Positions 34,234 through 45,855 of a DNA stretch of 64,000 nt are shown here, piece after piece; positions within the stretch are counted from its first letter, which is position 1, and every line of letters starts with the position of its first letter. The notes below the pieces were generated by a model, which was not told where the DNA came from, did no database searches, and worked only from the letters and a program-made list of their open reading frames with translations. The DNA is taken from contig JAYKKT010000055.1 in NCBI GenBank assembly GCA_036023115.1, forward strand, positions 12,524,501 to 12,588,500, given 5' to 3'. Made by a program: the position numbers and the translations under genes. This DNA is from Brasenia schreberi (Eukaryota; Streptophyta; Magnoliopsida; Nymphaeales; Cabombaceae).

Positions 34234-34960
34234 GTTCGGCCACCACCTGGCCGAACTCCCCCTTGAACCCAGCCAAGTTCGGCCAGCTTTGGCCGAACTT
34301 CCCCTTTGAACCACCCATAGCTTGAGCCACTTTTGGCTCGAGCCTTCCCTAAGACCCACGGCCTGCACCAGCAGGCCGTGTCCCATTCTTTTACCCAAGG
34401 TCCCTAAACACACGGCGAAAGGTGGCCATGTGTTCCCTTCCTTTGCCATAACCTAGCCTGCATTGAGGCAGGCCACCTTTACCTAGAAACCCACGACCTA
34501 ACCAGGTCGTGTTCTTCCCCCACTCACCTAAAGCCTGTACCAAACCCAAACAAGACCTGCCATTCGGCAGGTCATTCACCTAGCTAAGACCCCACGGCCT
34601 GCTAGTGCAAGCTGTGTATACCTTGAACCCCTAAACTCACCTTGGCTAGCCCTAGCTTAACCGTGACTTACCTAGGACAGCCAACACCTAACCTAGACAA
34701 AAGCCTAGCCATATTCGCCTTGGCTCCCACCTAGGACCCAGCCCCAACTATATCCTAAAACTTCCCTACTCGAGCCACCTTGGCTCGAGTCACACAAGCT
34801 AAACCAAAGGCCAGCCTTTGGCCAAACCCTAAGGCACAACCACTCCCTACTCGAGCCACCTTTGGCTCGAGTCTCACATGACAAAACAAAGGACAAGTGC
34901 TCACCGAATCCTAAACCAAACCCTACCACTCGAGCCACCTTGGCTCGAGTCCTACCTTAG
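34234..34960. repeat. Array of short, mostly unrelated perfect hairpins in the LTR leader
   Basis: At least nine inverted repeats with 8-11-base arms and 2-5-base loops: GTTCGGCCA (34234-34256), AAGTTCGGCCA (34275-34300), CACGGCCTGC (34357-34380), CACGACCT (34492-34511), GACCTGCC (34554-34573), CCAAAGGC (near 34804), and ACTCGAGCCA three times (near 34772, 34850 and 34928). Several arm sequences are unrelated to each other, so this is not a tandem repeat. The array lies between two donor-like sites. Equivalent arrays lie in copy G at 47002-47861 and 55530-56530. Confidence 0.75.
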
Positions 34961-36347
34961 CCCAAATCAGCCCCAAGTGGCCCCTAAAGCTGGTATAACT
35001 TGCTGCTCCCATCTCCAAGTGCTTCCAAGCTTCCAAGCTCTCCGGCTTCGCTCCCACGTGCCTCAGATTCCATAAGAAGAAGCCTAACTAGTCCCTTGTA
35101 CAATCCTAACTCAAAAATCTGGAAAGTGTAAGTCTCTTGTGATATATATTGAGTTTCTTTCCATTTAATTCAATTCGTGATACGGGGTTGTAATAACGGA
35201 GCATTGTCTCCCCTCGGGTTATAATAACGTGGTTTGACACACGAAGCATACACGAGCACTTGAGCCTTAGCTCTTAACTCGTACACAAGCACACGTGCAC
35301 GATTGAGCTTTCGCTCTTACTCCCAAGATTCTAGTAAGAACTGCGTGTGTTGTCTTTACATTTACACACTCCACACATGCATGCATTGAGCCTTCGCTCT
35401 TATTATATATATGTATTTCAGTTCAGCTGGGTTGTTACATTAAGTCGTGTGAGTTTGTCTTTCAATTACACACTCGCACCCAAAGAACACCCGAGCGCTT
35501 GCTCAAACACCTCACGCACATTTTGGCCTCAGAGCCATATCTATATATTTTCTGCTGCGTGAGTTTTTCCGGTTCAGCTGTGTACACATTTCAATTCTGG
35601 GTTTTAAATTCAGTCATGTGTGTTGTCTTTCAATTTATACACACACGTCACATTGAGTCGTTTCGCTCTTATATCTATATCTCCCTTCTGCTACGTTTTA
35701 CGGTTCAACTGCGTGAGTTGCATTTCAATTTATACACAACACCCACACACACAATTGAGCCTTTTCGCTCTTAAGATATAGATATATTTAAATTTTTGCA
35801 ATTTACATTTAAGTCATGTGAGTTGCATTCAATTTGGGTTTTCCCTTTAGCTAAGTCTTTAAATTTCTGGTTTTACATTCAAGATTGTGTGAGTTGCATT
35901 GCATACTCGCCATACTCGAGCTAGTGTGCATACCCCGAACAAATCGTGCAAACACGCCAAGGCTTAGGCCATTTCATGCACACACATCGTGCTTAAGTAG
36001 ATAAAATTGAAAGACTTAGGGTCGCCCAACCCTCGTAAATCAAAACTCGCCAAAGTGCATGATTTTCCAAAGATTTTGAAACATTGATTCATTCGAAATT
36101 GATTTTGAAGTTAACTTGTTTCAAATGAAGTCTCTAAGCGTACAAACTGACCCTTGAGCATCGGTTCAAGAAGGTTTGCGACGAAAAGATCTCGCTTGCC
36201 CGCAATTGCCTTTTAAAAGTAAGATATTTCAAAACATACTTCGCTAGTTTGAGTAAGCTAGCTGACACTCCCTAAAAAGCAACGTAGATTGCGAAAAGGT
36301 TCACTTCAGGCCTAAGAACTCGGAGTTGAAAATTTTCCGTGTCTACA

Positions 36348-37411
36348 CAAACCTATAAAGCAAAAGCTTAGGAAAATCCATCCCGATGTTCACTCCCAAG
36401 TGAAAGAGGGTTTAGAAGATCTTTTAAAAGCCAGATTTATAAAACCCATTGCTTATTCGGAATGGCTTTCAAACATTGTAGTGGTTTGAAAATCCAATGG
36501 AAAAATTCGGATTTGCATTGATTTTAGAAATTTGAATAAAGCCACTCCAAAAGATAATTTTTCTCTTCCAAACATTGATTTGATAGTGGATAGCACTATA
36601 AACCATAAAATGTTTTCTTTTTTGGATGGCTATTCGGGTTATAATCAAATCAAGTTAGCAAGAAAAGATCAAGCAAAAACAGCTTTTACTACACCTTGGG
36701 GCACATACTATTACAAGGTTATGCCATTTGGTTTGAAAAACATCGGTGCCACATACCAAAGTGCCATGAGTACTATTTTTCATGATCAAATTCATGAGCT
36801 CTTGAAAGTATATGTGGATGATCTTTTGGTAAAATCAAAAACCCGATGCACACACATTGGCTCTTTGCAAAAAGTTTTTGAAAGACTTAGGCTTTATAAA
36901 GTGAAACTAAACCCTCAAAAATGTGTCTTTGGAGTGGAATCGGACAAGCTCTTAGGATTTATGGTGAGCCAAAGGGGCATTGAAGTTGACCCCTCTAAGT
37001 GTCGAGTCATTATAGACATGCCTCCACCCTCCAACTTGACCCAAATCCGAAGCCTCCAAGGTCGACTCCAAGCAATTAGGAGATTTATCTCCAATCTAGC
37101 AACAAGATGTGAACCTTTCAATAGGCTTTTGCGAAAAGGGGTTAAATTCGAATGGGATGATGATTGCGAAAAAGCTTTTGAAAGATTGAAAACTTATTTG
37201 GTAAATCCTCTTATTTTAAAACCTCCAAAGCAAGAAAAACCTTTATTGCTTTATATTTTCATTCATGCGAATGCATTGGGTGCTTTACTTGCTCATTATG
37301 AGGATGATGGCCATAAGGAGTATGCTATTTACTACATTTTGAAAACTCTATTGGCATATGAAAGAAACTATCAAGCCATGGAGAAAACGTGCTTGTCCTT
37401 GGTATGGGCTT
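36348..37411 (+). pseudogene. Copy E reverse transcriptase and start of RNase H
   Basis: Starts in the N-terminal RT segment (KPIKQKLRKIHP) directly after the end of copy D. It holds GKIRICIDFRNLN, FLDGYSGYNQIK, MPFGLKNIG, the catalytic YVDD, and RNase H up to CLSLVWA, where solo LTR F interrupts. One TGA (36487-36489, from CGA) breaks the frame. It is clearly related to, but much more diverged from, the pol of A-C. Confidence 0.92.
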
Positions 37412-39400
37412 TGTAGACACGCAGAAATTTCCACTCTGGGTTTTTAGGCCTAGAGTGAACTTTTTCGTATGTCTAAGTCGCTTAAAAAGGGCCTGCAAGG
37501 TAGCTTACTCAAACTAGCGAAGTAAGTTTTGTAATATCTGACTTAGGGGTGACTGTGGACAAGTGGGCTCTTTTCGTCGCAAACCTTCTTGAACCGATGC
37601 TCAAGGGTCAGTTTGTACGCTTTAGAAAACTCAATTTTGAACAAGCAGGGCCTTTTTGAAAAGGTATGAAAGTATTTGATCGGTTTGTTTGTCTAATTGC
37701 AGATTTTATTTATGTGGGGTTTTGCACGTTCCTATGTCTTTAGTTTTAGCCACTTAGGCGTGAGATGTGTGCATCAAGTGCCTAAGTCTTGGCGATTTTG
37801 CACGGGTTTGTTCGAGGTTTCTTTGATGCAAGTATGCGTCCTATCTCGTGTATGGCGGATATGCAATGCAAACTCACACAACTGAACCTTAAAACCCGAA
37901 ATTGAAAGACATAGCCAAAGGGAAATTGCAGAAGGGAAATATAGCTATATCTTAAGAGCGGAAAGGCTTAATTGTGGGCATGTGTGTTGTGTATAAATTG
38001 AAAGACAACTCACGCGACTTGAATGTAAAACCCCGCTCGACTTAAATATAAATTGCGGAAGGAAAATACTTATATATATATGGGCCCGAAGGTCGCCAAC
38101 GTGCGCGTATGTGTTGTGTGTAAATGTAAAGACAACACACGCAGCTAAAATGTAAAACCCTGCCGAAATGGAGATACAACTAAATATATATGGGCCCGAA
38201 GGTCGCTAATGTGTGTGTGTTGTGTATATATTGAAATGCAACTCACACGACTGAAACTTAACAACCTGGAATTGAAAGATGTACACAACTGAATCGGAAA
38301 AACTCACGTAGCTGAAAATATATAGATATAATATCTTAGTGGCTTCCGAGGCCAAAATGGTGCGTGAGGTGCTTGAGCAAGTTCGGGTGTCTTTGGGTGC
38401 GAGTGTGTAATTGAAATGACAAACTCACACGACTTAATGTAACAACCCAACTGAATGTAAATACATATATATGATAAGAGCAAAGGCTCAATGCACGCGT
38501 GGGTGAAGTGTGTAAATTGAAGACAACTCACGCAACTCTTACTAGAGTCTTTGGAGTAAGAGTGAAGGCTCAATCGTGCATGTGTGTGCTTGATGTACGA
38601 GATTAAGAGCTAAAGCTCAAGTGCTCGTGTGTGCTTCATGTATCAAGCATTGTTATTACATCCCGAGGGGAGACAAGGCTCCGTTAATACAACCCCGTAT
38701 CCAAATTGAATAGAATGTAGAAGGAGATATGTAAATACCGAATTTGAAACACTTACAAGTGATTCGGATGTTTGTCCACTCCAATCTACACGGGCTTGTG
38801 CTAGCTTTACAACCACGGAGTGCTCCCTTGAAGCTTGAGACGTGAAGTGGCTTGCCGGAGCCTTTGAGCTTGGTGGGTTTTAGGTGCGAGAGGTGAAGGT
38901 TCACTGCAAGAGGTTGGTGCGGGTCTTAATGGGGCTTTGTGGGGTTAAGGCCAAGGCAAGGGAGCTGCGGGTCTTAGGGTGTGGTATGGAGTCGGGGTGT
39001 GTGGGAGCTAAAGGTCACAGCTGGGGTGTTAGGTGGGGGAGTGTTAGACTAGGATGGGTTCGGTTGGGAGCGTATGGCGTGGGATAGGATGTGAAGTTGG
39101 GGGTCCTAGGCAAGAGGTCATGGGCTGTGCTAGGTGGTAGGTCACGACGGGGTGTTAGGTGGGATGTGGTATGGAGTCGGGTTGTGTGGTGAGGTGAAGG
39201 TCGGCTAAGGAGTGTCAGGTGGTGGGATGTGGAGTGTGGAATGCAAGGCAGTGGGATGGAAGGCTAGGAGGTGGCGTGGTAGGGTGGCAGGTAGTGGTTG
39301 AAGTCGGCGGAGTTGGTGGGGTGAAGGTCGGCTAAGTTGCGGGTGTAGTAGGGTGGATGCTAGGCGGGTGGTAGGGCGACAAGCGCTAGGCGCCAAGGAG

Positions 39401-39475
39401 GCGCGCGGCGCAGGGGGCGCGCGGCGTCGGGGGGGGCACGACGCAGGGGGCGCGCGGCGTCAAAGTGCGTACCGG
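39401..39475. repeat. CpG-dense GC repeat in solo LTR F
   Basis: Three imperfect units of the type GGGGGCGCGCGGCG(T/C) in about 75 bases, with very high CpG density. None of the other LTRs in the window has it. It lies downstream of the F TATA box and the donor-like site. Confidence 0.7.
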
Positions 39476-39901
39476 GTGTGCAGAGCGGGAGCGGGTAAGG
39501 TTAGGGGTGGTTTGGGTGGTAGGATTTGAGTCGGTTAGGGTGTTAGGCTAGGCTAATTGGGATTAGGGGTATTATGGGGTAGTTAGGTGGTGTTAATTAG
39601 GTTAGGTTTAAGGTGGTTTAGAGGGGTTAAGAAGAAGGGTTTAGGGGGGTAAGTGGGGCTTACCTTTTAGGGTCAGTTAGGGTGTGCTCAAGCTCCAAGC
39701 CAGCCACCTTAAGCCTTCTTGTTCAAGCAAATCCAGCCTTTAATCAAGGTGGTGCAGCCCACACTAATCCCCTACTTAGCCCACAATTAACCCACTAAGC
39801 AAAATTAAGAAAGCACTAAGCACTCACCTTAATACCCTCTCTCTCCTCCAAGCTCCTCCAAGTTGGATTTCACGTAAACTTCTTGGAGACCCCCTCACTC
39901 T

Positions 39902-39909
39902 TATTTATA
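39902..39909 (-). promoter_or_regulatory. LTR TATA box, solo LTR F
   Basis: TATAAATA on the minus strand; donor-like AAAGGTAAGC lies 246 bases downstream at 39663. Confidence 0.6.
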
Positions 39910-40819
39910 GGCAAGTGAAGTGGGTCTTGGATATGGGTCTTGAGTTTGGATCGTGGAATCCATGTCCAATCAGAACACTATTTGGATCTGGATCTTGGAT
40001 CTCAGATATTTTGAGATCCATATCCGATCCAAATCCAATATTTTTATGGATATGGATATGGATATTTTGGTCCAGATCTGATCCAATCCAAACACTATTT
40101 GGATCTAATCCAAATCCAAACACTATTTGGATCGACCCAAATCCAAACACTATTTGGATATGGATCTGGATATTTATGGTCTAGATCCAATCCAAATTTT
40201 CTCTAGATGGTCCTTCTTGGCTTTTTGAGGCAGACATTTTGTGCGAGCACTGGCTTCATCCATCTGGTGCTGGGTTTCTCCCAACTTTGTCGTCCGAACT
40301 CCTTTTCGCCTTTTCGGACTCTATTTCTGCTCATTTCTGACTTTTTGGGTTCAGATTCTTGATGCTTGGGTGAGGATGTTTGATCTAGCTTCCTAGTACT
40401 TCCTGGCTTGCAATCTACCTCGTGCCTCGGCCTTCCTTTCCCCTTTTGAACCTGGCTTTTATCAGACCAGGATGCTCTTCTAGGCTCTGGAAATGGCTTC
40501 TGAGCCTGCTTCTGGAATTGGCCTTCATGAGCCACTTGTTGGGTTGCTTCTCGATCAGGTGTCGTCTTTGCATGCATCACTTGTTCGTCTTTGGCTTCTT
40601 GGAAAATGGGGCTTATCCCGAGTTTAAAAAGCTTCTATTTGGACATGGGCTTTCAAAACACTATTTACAGGTTTTAAAACACTATTTACAAGATTTAAAA
40701 CAATATTTATAGGGTTTTGAGAAGGCTCCTAGGTTTTCAGAACTCAAAGTGCCTTTTTGGAGTTGATTTTGTAAAACCAGGTATGTTTTATAAAATCATG
40801 GGATTTTGGGATGTTTACA

Positions 40820-42867
40820 AGCTTGCCAAAAGTTATTATTTCCTAGATCATGAAATTTGGATAGTGTCTAAGCTTGATCCAATCAAGCACTTGTTTGAGA
40901 AACCTATCCTAACGGGTAGGCTTGGTAAATGGCAGCTCCTCTTAATGGAATATGATTTAAAGTTTTATCATCAAACCTCCATTAAGGGACAAGCCCAAAC
41001 CGATCATGTGACCGAATTGCCTATTGAAGATACATATCCCATACTTGATGAAATGCCCGATGAAGACATATTTGCAAGTAAATTTCAAAACCATGTTTTA
41101 GCAAATTATTTTAATGAAAATCAAGTATAGAAAATGTATTTTGATGGGGCAAGGAATCAACAAGGAGCAGGTGTAGGAGTCATCCTCATATCCCCTGAAA
41201 AAAGAGAGATCCCCATTGCTATTCGACTAGATTTTGACTGTTCAAATAATATGGCCGAGTATAAAGCACTCATACAAGGCCTAAAAATTTTGAAAAATCT
41301 AGGGGCATCATGTATTAAAGTCTTTGGAAATTCCTTACTTGTTATAAACCAAGTTTCAAAAATTTGGCAAGTCAAAAATGAAAAACTCCTACCCTACCAC
41401 AAGTTGGCCACTAGATTGGTCGATTCTTTCAAATCATGCACACTCACTCACATAAGAAGAGAGGACAACACCATAGTGGATGCTCTCTCATCCCTAGGTT
41501 CATCTCTAAAGGTCGATCCCACCATGGAAACCCGATCCTTAGAAATATGGCACTCACCCACTCCATCCGCTCACGATTTGGAGATTTGCTAAAATGACTA
41601 AAATTCAATTGAAAAACCTTGGTTTTATGACATTAAAAACTTTTTGGAAAATAGAGAATTTCCAGAATTTGTTTCTTCCAAAAATCAAGCTTTGATTCGA
41701 AAAATTTCAACTCGATATGTGATTTTAGGAGGGGTTCTTTACAAAAAGAGTTTTACCGACATCTTGTTGAGATGTGTAGACCTTGATGAGGCTAGGACCA
41801 TAATGCATGAGTTCCACAATGGAGAATGTGGAGGCCATGTCAATGCCAATATGATGGCCATGAAAATACTTAGGGCCGGTTATTTTTGGTCCACCCTTAA
41901 GCAAGATTACCATGATAATGTTAGGAAATGTCATCAATGTCAAGTGCATGGACATGCCATCCATATCCCATCGTCCGCCTTGCATTCCATTGTAAGCCCA
42001 TGACCCTTTGCTATGTGGGCATTTGATATCATAGGACCAATCTCCCCAATTGCATCCAATGGACATAGGTTCATATTAGCAGCTACCGAATATTTTTCTA
42101 AATGGGTTGAAGCTACCTCCTTAGTCAATGTTCAAGGATAACATGTAGTGGCATTCATTAAGAAAAATATCTTGGATCGATTTAGAGTTCCAAGAGACCT
42201 AGTGTTTGATAATGGCACACCCTTCAAGAATGAGAAGATGGAAAAGCTATGTAATAACTATGGCATAAATCAACACTTCTCATCGCCCTACTACCCTCAA
42301 GGCAACGGCCAAGCTGAAGCCACAAACAAGACTCTCATAAGCATCATTGAGAAAACCTTAGAGAAGGGTAAGACATGACATGAAAAGCTTGATGAAGCCT
42401 TATGGGCTTATAGAACTTCCATCCGAACACCCACAAATGCCACACCATTCAAGTTGGTCTATGGTACAAATGACATACTCCCCATTCATACAAAAGTGCA
42501 TTCATTCCATACATCACTTGCACTCAACCTGCTACTAGAGACTTTACAACATGCTAGAATGGCTAAGCTTGATTTATTAGATGAGAAAAGGTTCCTTGCT
42601 ATGGATCATGCACATGCATACCAGCAAAGGATAGCTCGACATTATGAAAAGCATATGAAGGCTCGCCACTTCAAAGTGGGAGATCTTGTATTAAAAATCA
42701 TTCACCATCGTGACCCACACCCACTTGGAAATTGGCGACCCAAGTGGGATGGTCCCTATGTTGTGAGGGGAACAACTACCAACAATGCATATTGGTTGAT
42801 TGATGTTGAGGGTAGAAAGTTAGTAGACCCTATAAATGCTCAATACCTAAAAAAATATTGTGTATAG
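40820..42867 (+). pseudogene. Copy E RNase H, second RNase H and integrase, many stops
   Basis: The pol of E continues after solo LTR F: FLDHEIWIVSKLDPIKHL, then archaeal-type RNase H (MYFDGARNQ, NNMAEYKAL, FGNSLLV, DALSSLG), then integrase HHCC (KCHQCQ), core (AFDII, FDNGTPF, GQAEATNKT) and the C-terminal WDGPYVV to KKYCV. Two catalytic acids of the second RNase H are changed (E to K in AEYKAL context, D to N in GNSLLV). Stops at 41128, 41590, 42001, 42139 and 42376 can each be explained by one C-to-T or G-to-A change. Confidence 0.93.
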
Positions 42868-44078
42868 GGTCTATGTTAAATTTCTTTCGAAAAGATTTTT
42901 AAAATGGATCTCTTTTAAACTTCTTGAAAGAAGGATCAAGGTTGATCATATGACTCTAAATAAGGGAATTGGTGCTTTATGAAAAGTAGAGTTTTCAAAA
43001 TTGTACGGTAACATTTAAAAAATCTTTGTCTTACAAAATAGGGCCTTGTTCAATATAGCAAAATATTTTCAAGTGATAGATGCTATTATGAAATAGGATG
43101 ATCTTGTTTAAATCAAGTAACCAAAGGGATAAGTTTTCCCCATTTTACTTCTCTCCCAAAAGGAAAATTGGCAAAATCAAAAGAAGAGAATACAAAAACT
43201 CTTCCAAAAAGGTCTTCCTTCAAATAGAAAGAGGGAATACAAAAATTTCTCCAATAGAGGTCTTCTCTTTGAAAAGAAAAATAAAAAAAGAGAGGAAATA
43301 TGAAAAGAAAAAAAATCATCCAAAAAGAAAAAAAGGAGGCCCTCCATGTTGATAGAAAAGAAAAAAAATACCAAAAGCTCAAAAGAACAATTTTCTGTCT
43401 CTTTGCCTTAAACCACGAGACGCTTCAAAAGGGACCGTGGTAGCTATTTCTCATATCCCTACAATTTATCTCAATGGAGAAAGATTTATCCATGAAAATC
43501 CTAAAGTAGGAATAGAATCTACGTATTTGGATTTCATTTTGTTTGAGAATTAGACTTTGTTGTGTGGGAAATAGAATTTTGAAATGTTTTCCAAAATCTC
43601 CTACAAAAGCTCTGCTAAGTAGTGGGTATCAAAACCCGAATGAAGGGAATTATGAAAAATCGGAAGTCCTTTTGATAGAAGCTAAAAGGAGTTTCCTTTT
43701 GAAAATGAATTTTAAAAAAAACACGAAAGGCCAAAATAACATGGGATTATCCTATTTGGGGTAGCCGGCTCTCATAGGCTCTCCCCAAGCTCATTCATCT
43801 TTTAAGTGAGTCGCTAAAAATCTCACACTTTATTTGCATCACCCACACCATGCATGCGTACATTCGAAGTCGTCCATGCATGATCATACTTAGGACTAGC
43901 ACCCAAGGTAGGTCAAATCCCCTTTGGCTGAAATTCCCTCCTCTATAATTCAAGGAAAAGGATTTTATGAAATGAAGGATGATTTATATTCTCAAGAATA
44001 ATTTGGAAAGTAAATCTAAAAGGGTATTTTCTTTGCCATTTTCCAAATAAATTTTGATTAATGCCAAAGAGGGGCATC
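42868..44078 (+). other. Copy E 3' untranslated region and polypurine tract
   Basis: A-rich, with two units of a repeat seen also in copy G (43180-43275), the conserved hairpin (43413-43440, one arm mismatch) and polypurine tract AAAGAGGGGCATC (44066-44078). The matched part of G lies at 48969-50480 on the other strand. Confidence 0.8.
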
Positions 44079-45855
44079 TGTAAACACCCAAAATTAAAAA
44101 AAATCCTAAACTCCCAATTTTGAAAAATTCAATTGATTTAAAACCTTTTAAAGAGTTCAAATCCTTTTAAACACTTCAAAATAAAGGTTTTAAAATCAAG
44201 TTAAAAAGACGAGGTGATTCAATACCAATCAGACGAACAAGTGAAGACCCAATCCAATTTAAGACCAAAATCAAGTTCGAAAGCGAAGAACAGACCAAGT
44301 CAGAGGCTTATCCTCTCCAAATAAATCAAGTTACAAAGCATATTAGGTTGAATTTGAAGATCAAAGATACGGACTGGATAAGAGGGATTAGTTCATTTCA
44401 AATCAAGGGTCAGTGCATTTCAAATCAAGGGACGGTTCACTTCAAGGGCCAAGATGGACTGGCTTTACCGGATGAATTGGACTTGAAAAGTGTTGATTTT
44501 GAAGGATCACCAAAGCTACATCCAACCGACATGTTTATTTGAATCAAGACAAGGGAAGACGGGCTACATCAAGCCTAGCCAGCCACTTAGACTTCACCCG
44601 GCTAGGGCTAGACGTGCCCCATGAACTTGAGAACCAGCCTACATGGGGCTGGTCCAAATCACCCAAAAGGGGACCACTTGATTTGGACTTTGGGCTGGGT
44701 ATGGGCCATGCAAGGGCTGCACTTAGGAAGTGTGAGTGAGATAGTGAATCAAGAGAGTGAAGGAGGGCCGAATTTCATCTTAGATGTTTGGTTTCTTGAA
44801 GAAATTCTGTAAGTATTCCTAATCTTTAATTCTCACACATCTCTTCTTTCAATTAAATTTAAAAGAAATTGTATTAATGGTGCCTTGTCTCCCCCCAAGT
44901 TATAATAAGAAGTAGATGTGCTGTGAATTTTCATTCTTACGCCCTCTAAGTGTTTGGTTTTGTGATTCTACCCCAATATATTCTATAAAACATTCTATAT
45001 TCTCTAATCCCCTCTATGCTTAAGCTAATATACATATTTTCATTCATTTTCCTTTAGTAATTTGCTTAGTGTTGTTGAGTTGTTGCAATTTAAATTTGGG
45101 TGAGTATGCATGCATGTATGTTCTATAAAAATAAAATTCTGGTTTTCCAACATCTGTATACTTTGATTGTTTCAATTTTAATTCTCTGATCTGTGATCCG
45201 AATACATTGAAATGTTAGGCACAATACCTACACACACTAGTCCACTAGAAATAAAATTTGCAAGAATTTTAGGACCGTGCAACCCTGTGAATAAAATTGG
45301 GAAAAATCGGACAAATCATTTTCTGTTTTCTACACAGTCGAATTTCCTACAATAGGGGTTGGGTAAAAGTCCCATATCTCTGTCTATAGGAATCCAAATT
45401 TGATGAAATTAATCTCATTGGAAAGCTGATATCTATAGCTTTCCAAAAAGACTAAAATCACAACATTTGGAGTTCTATACGTCGAGATATAGAGGATTAT
45501 TTGAGCCTCTGTATTTCTGTCACAGAATCTCCTGAAACAGTGAAGTTAGGTCTAATTCCCGATTTAATTTTTTAAATCTGTTGTCCTAAAATTCGAGGCA
45601 AAAGGTGGTTTAGGATCCAATACATCAGGAAACATCTTGTAAAAGTTTTATGAATTTTGGAGATCTTAGACCACCAAGAAAAATTCGAGACCAGTTTCTG
45701 TTTTTCAGAACTTGGTGAATTTCAAATTGAAATAAGGTGAACTCACTATTTCTTAGCCAAACACTTCATTTTTATGTGAATTGGAGTCTATCACTTATGA
45801 ATTTGAAATTTCTAAGTGCTTAGGCTGACCCTTTTCAAGTAAGTCTTTCAATTTC
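44079..45855 (+). mobile_element. Copy E 3' LTR, probably truncated
   Basis: Starts TGTAAACACC directly after the polypurine tract. It belongs to a third LTR type, shorter and AT-rich, with a donor-like CTGTAAGT at 44809 and a degenerate direct-repeat/stem motif (44869-44909). The 3' end is uncertain: TTTCTACA at 45334 could be an LTR end, but the sequence to about 45855 still resembles U5 of D (TAGGCTGACCC) and then switches abruptly to minus-oriented copy G. I favour truncation at about 45855. Confidence 0.65.

Larger units (their letters stand above)
33184..36347 (+). mobile_element. Copy D LTR, right part, interrupted by copy C
   Basis: A plus-oriented LTR of a second Tat family, ending CCGTGTCTACA at 36347. 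The start resembles the U3 of copy G about 230 bases in, so C is inserted there and the left end of D is outside the window. Features in order: ATCCAAATCC repeats (33585-33790), TATA box, donor-like site 34057, a dense hairpin array (34234-34960), second donor-like site near 35129, direct-repeat/stem motif 35188-35229, diverged tandem repeats, imperfect U5 palindrome near 36244. Copy E pol resumes immediately afterwards. Confidence 0.85.
37412..40819 (-). mobile_element. Solo LTR F
   Basis: 3408 bp, TGTAGACACG to TGTTTACA, minus orientation, with no internal region. It is flanked by GGCTT (37407-37411) and AGCTT (40820-40824), a 5-bp duplication with one change. Element E pol is in register on both sides (VWA then CQK/LAK). 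It shares with D and G the ATCCAAATCC repeats (39945-40200), a TATA box and a GTAAGC donor at 39663. Solo LTRs arise by recombination between the two LTRs of an element. Confidence 0.92.

Noticed and set aside
34234..34960. MicroRNA precursor genes
   Set aside because: Arms of 8-11 bases and loops of 2-5 bases are too short for a plant miRNA precursor; small-RNA production from the whole array is left open.
45343..45850. Independent host sequence between E and G
   Set aside because: Its end resembles U5 sequence of D (TAGGCTGACCC), so LTR sequence is more likely; not certain.
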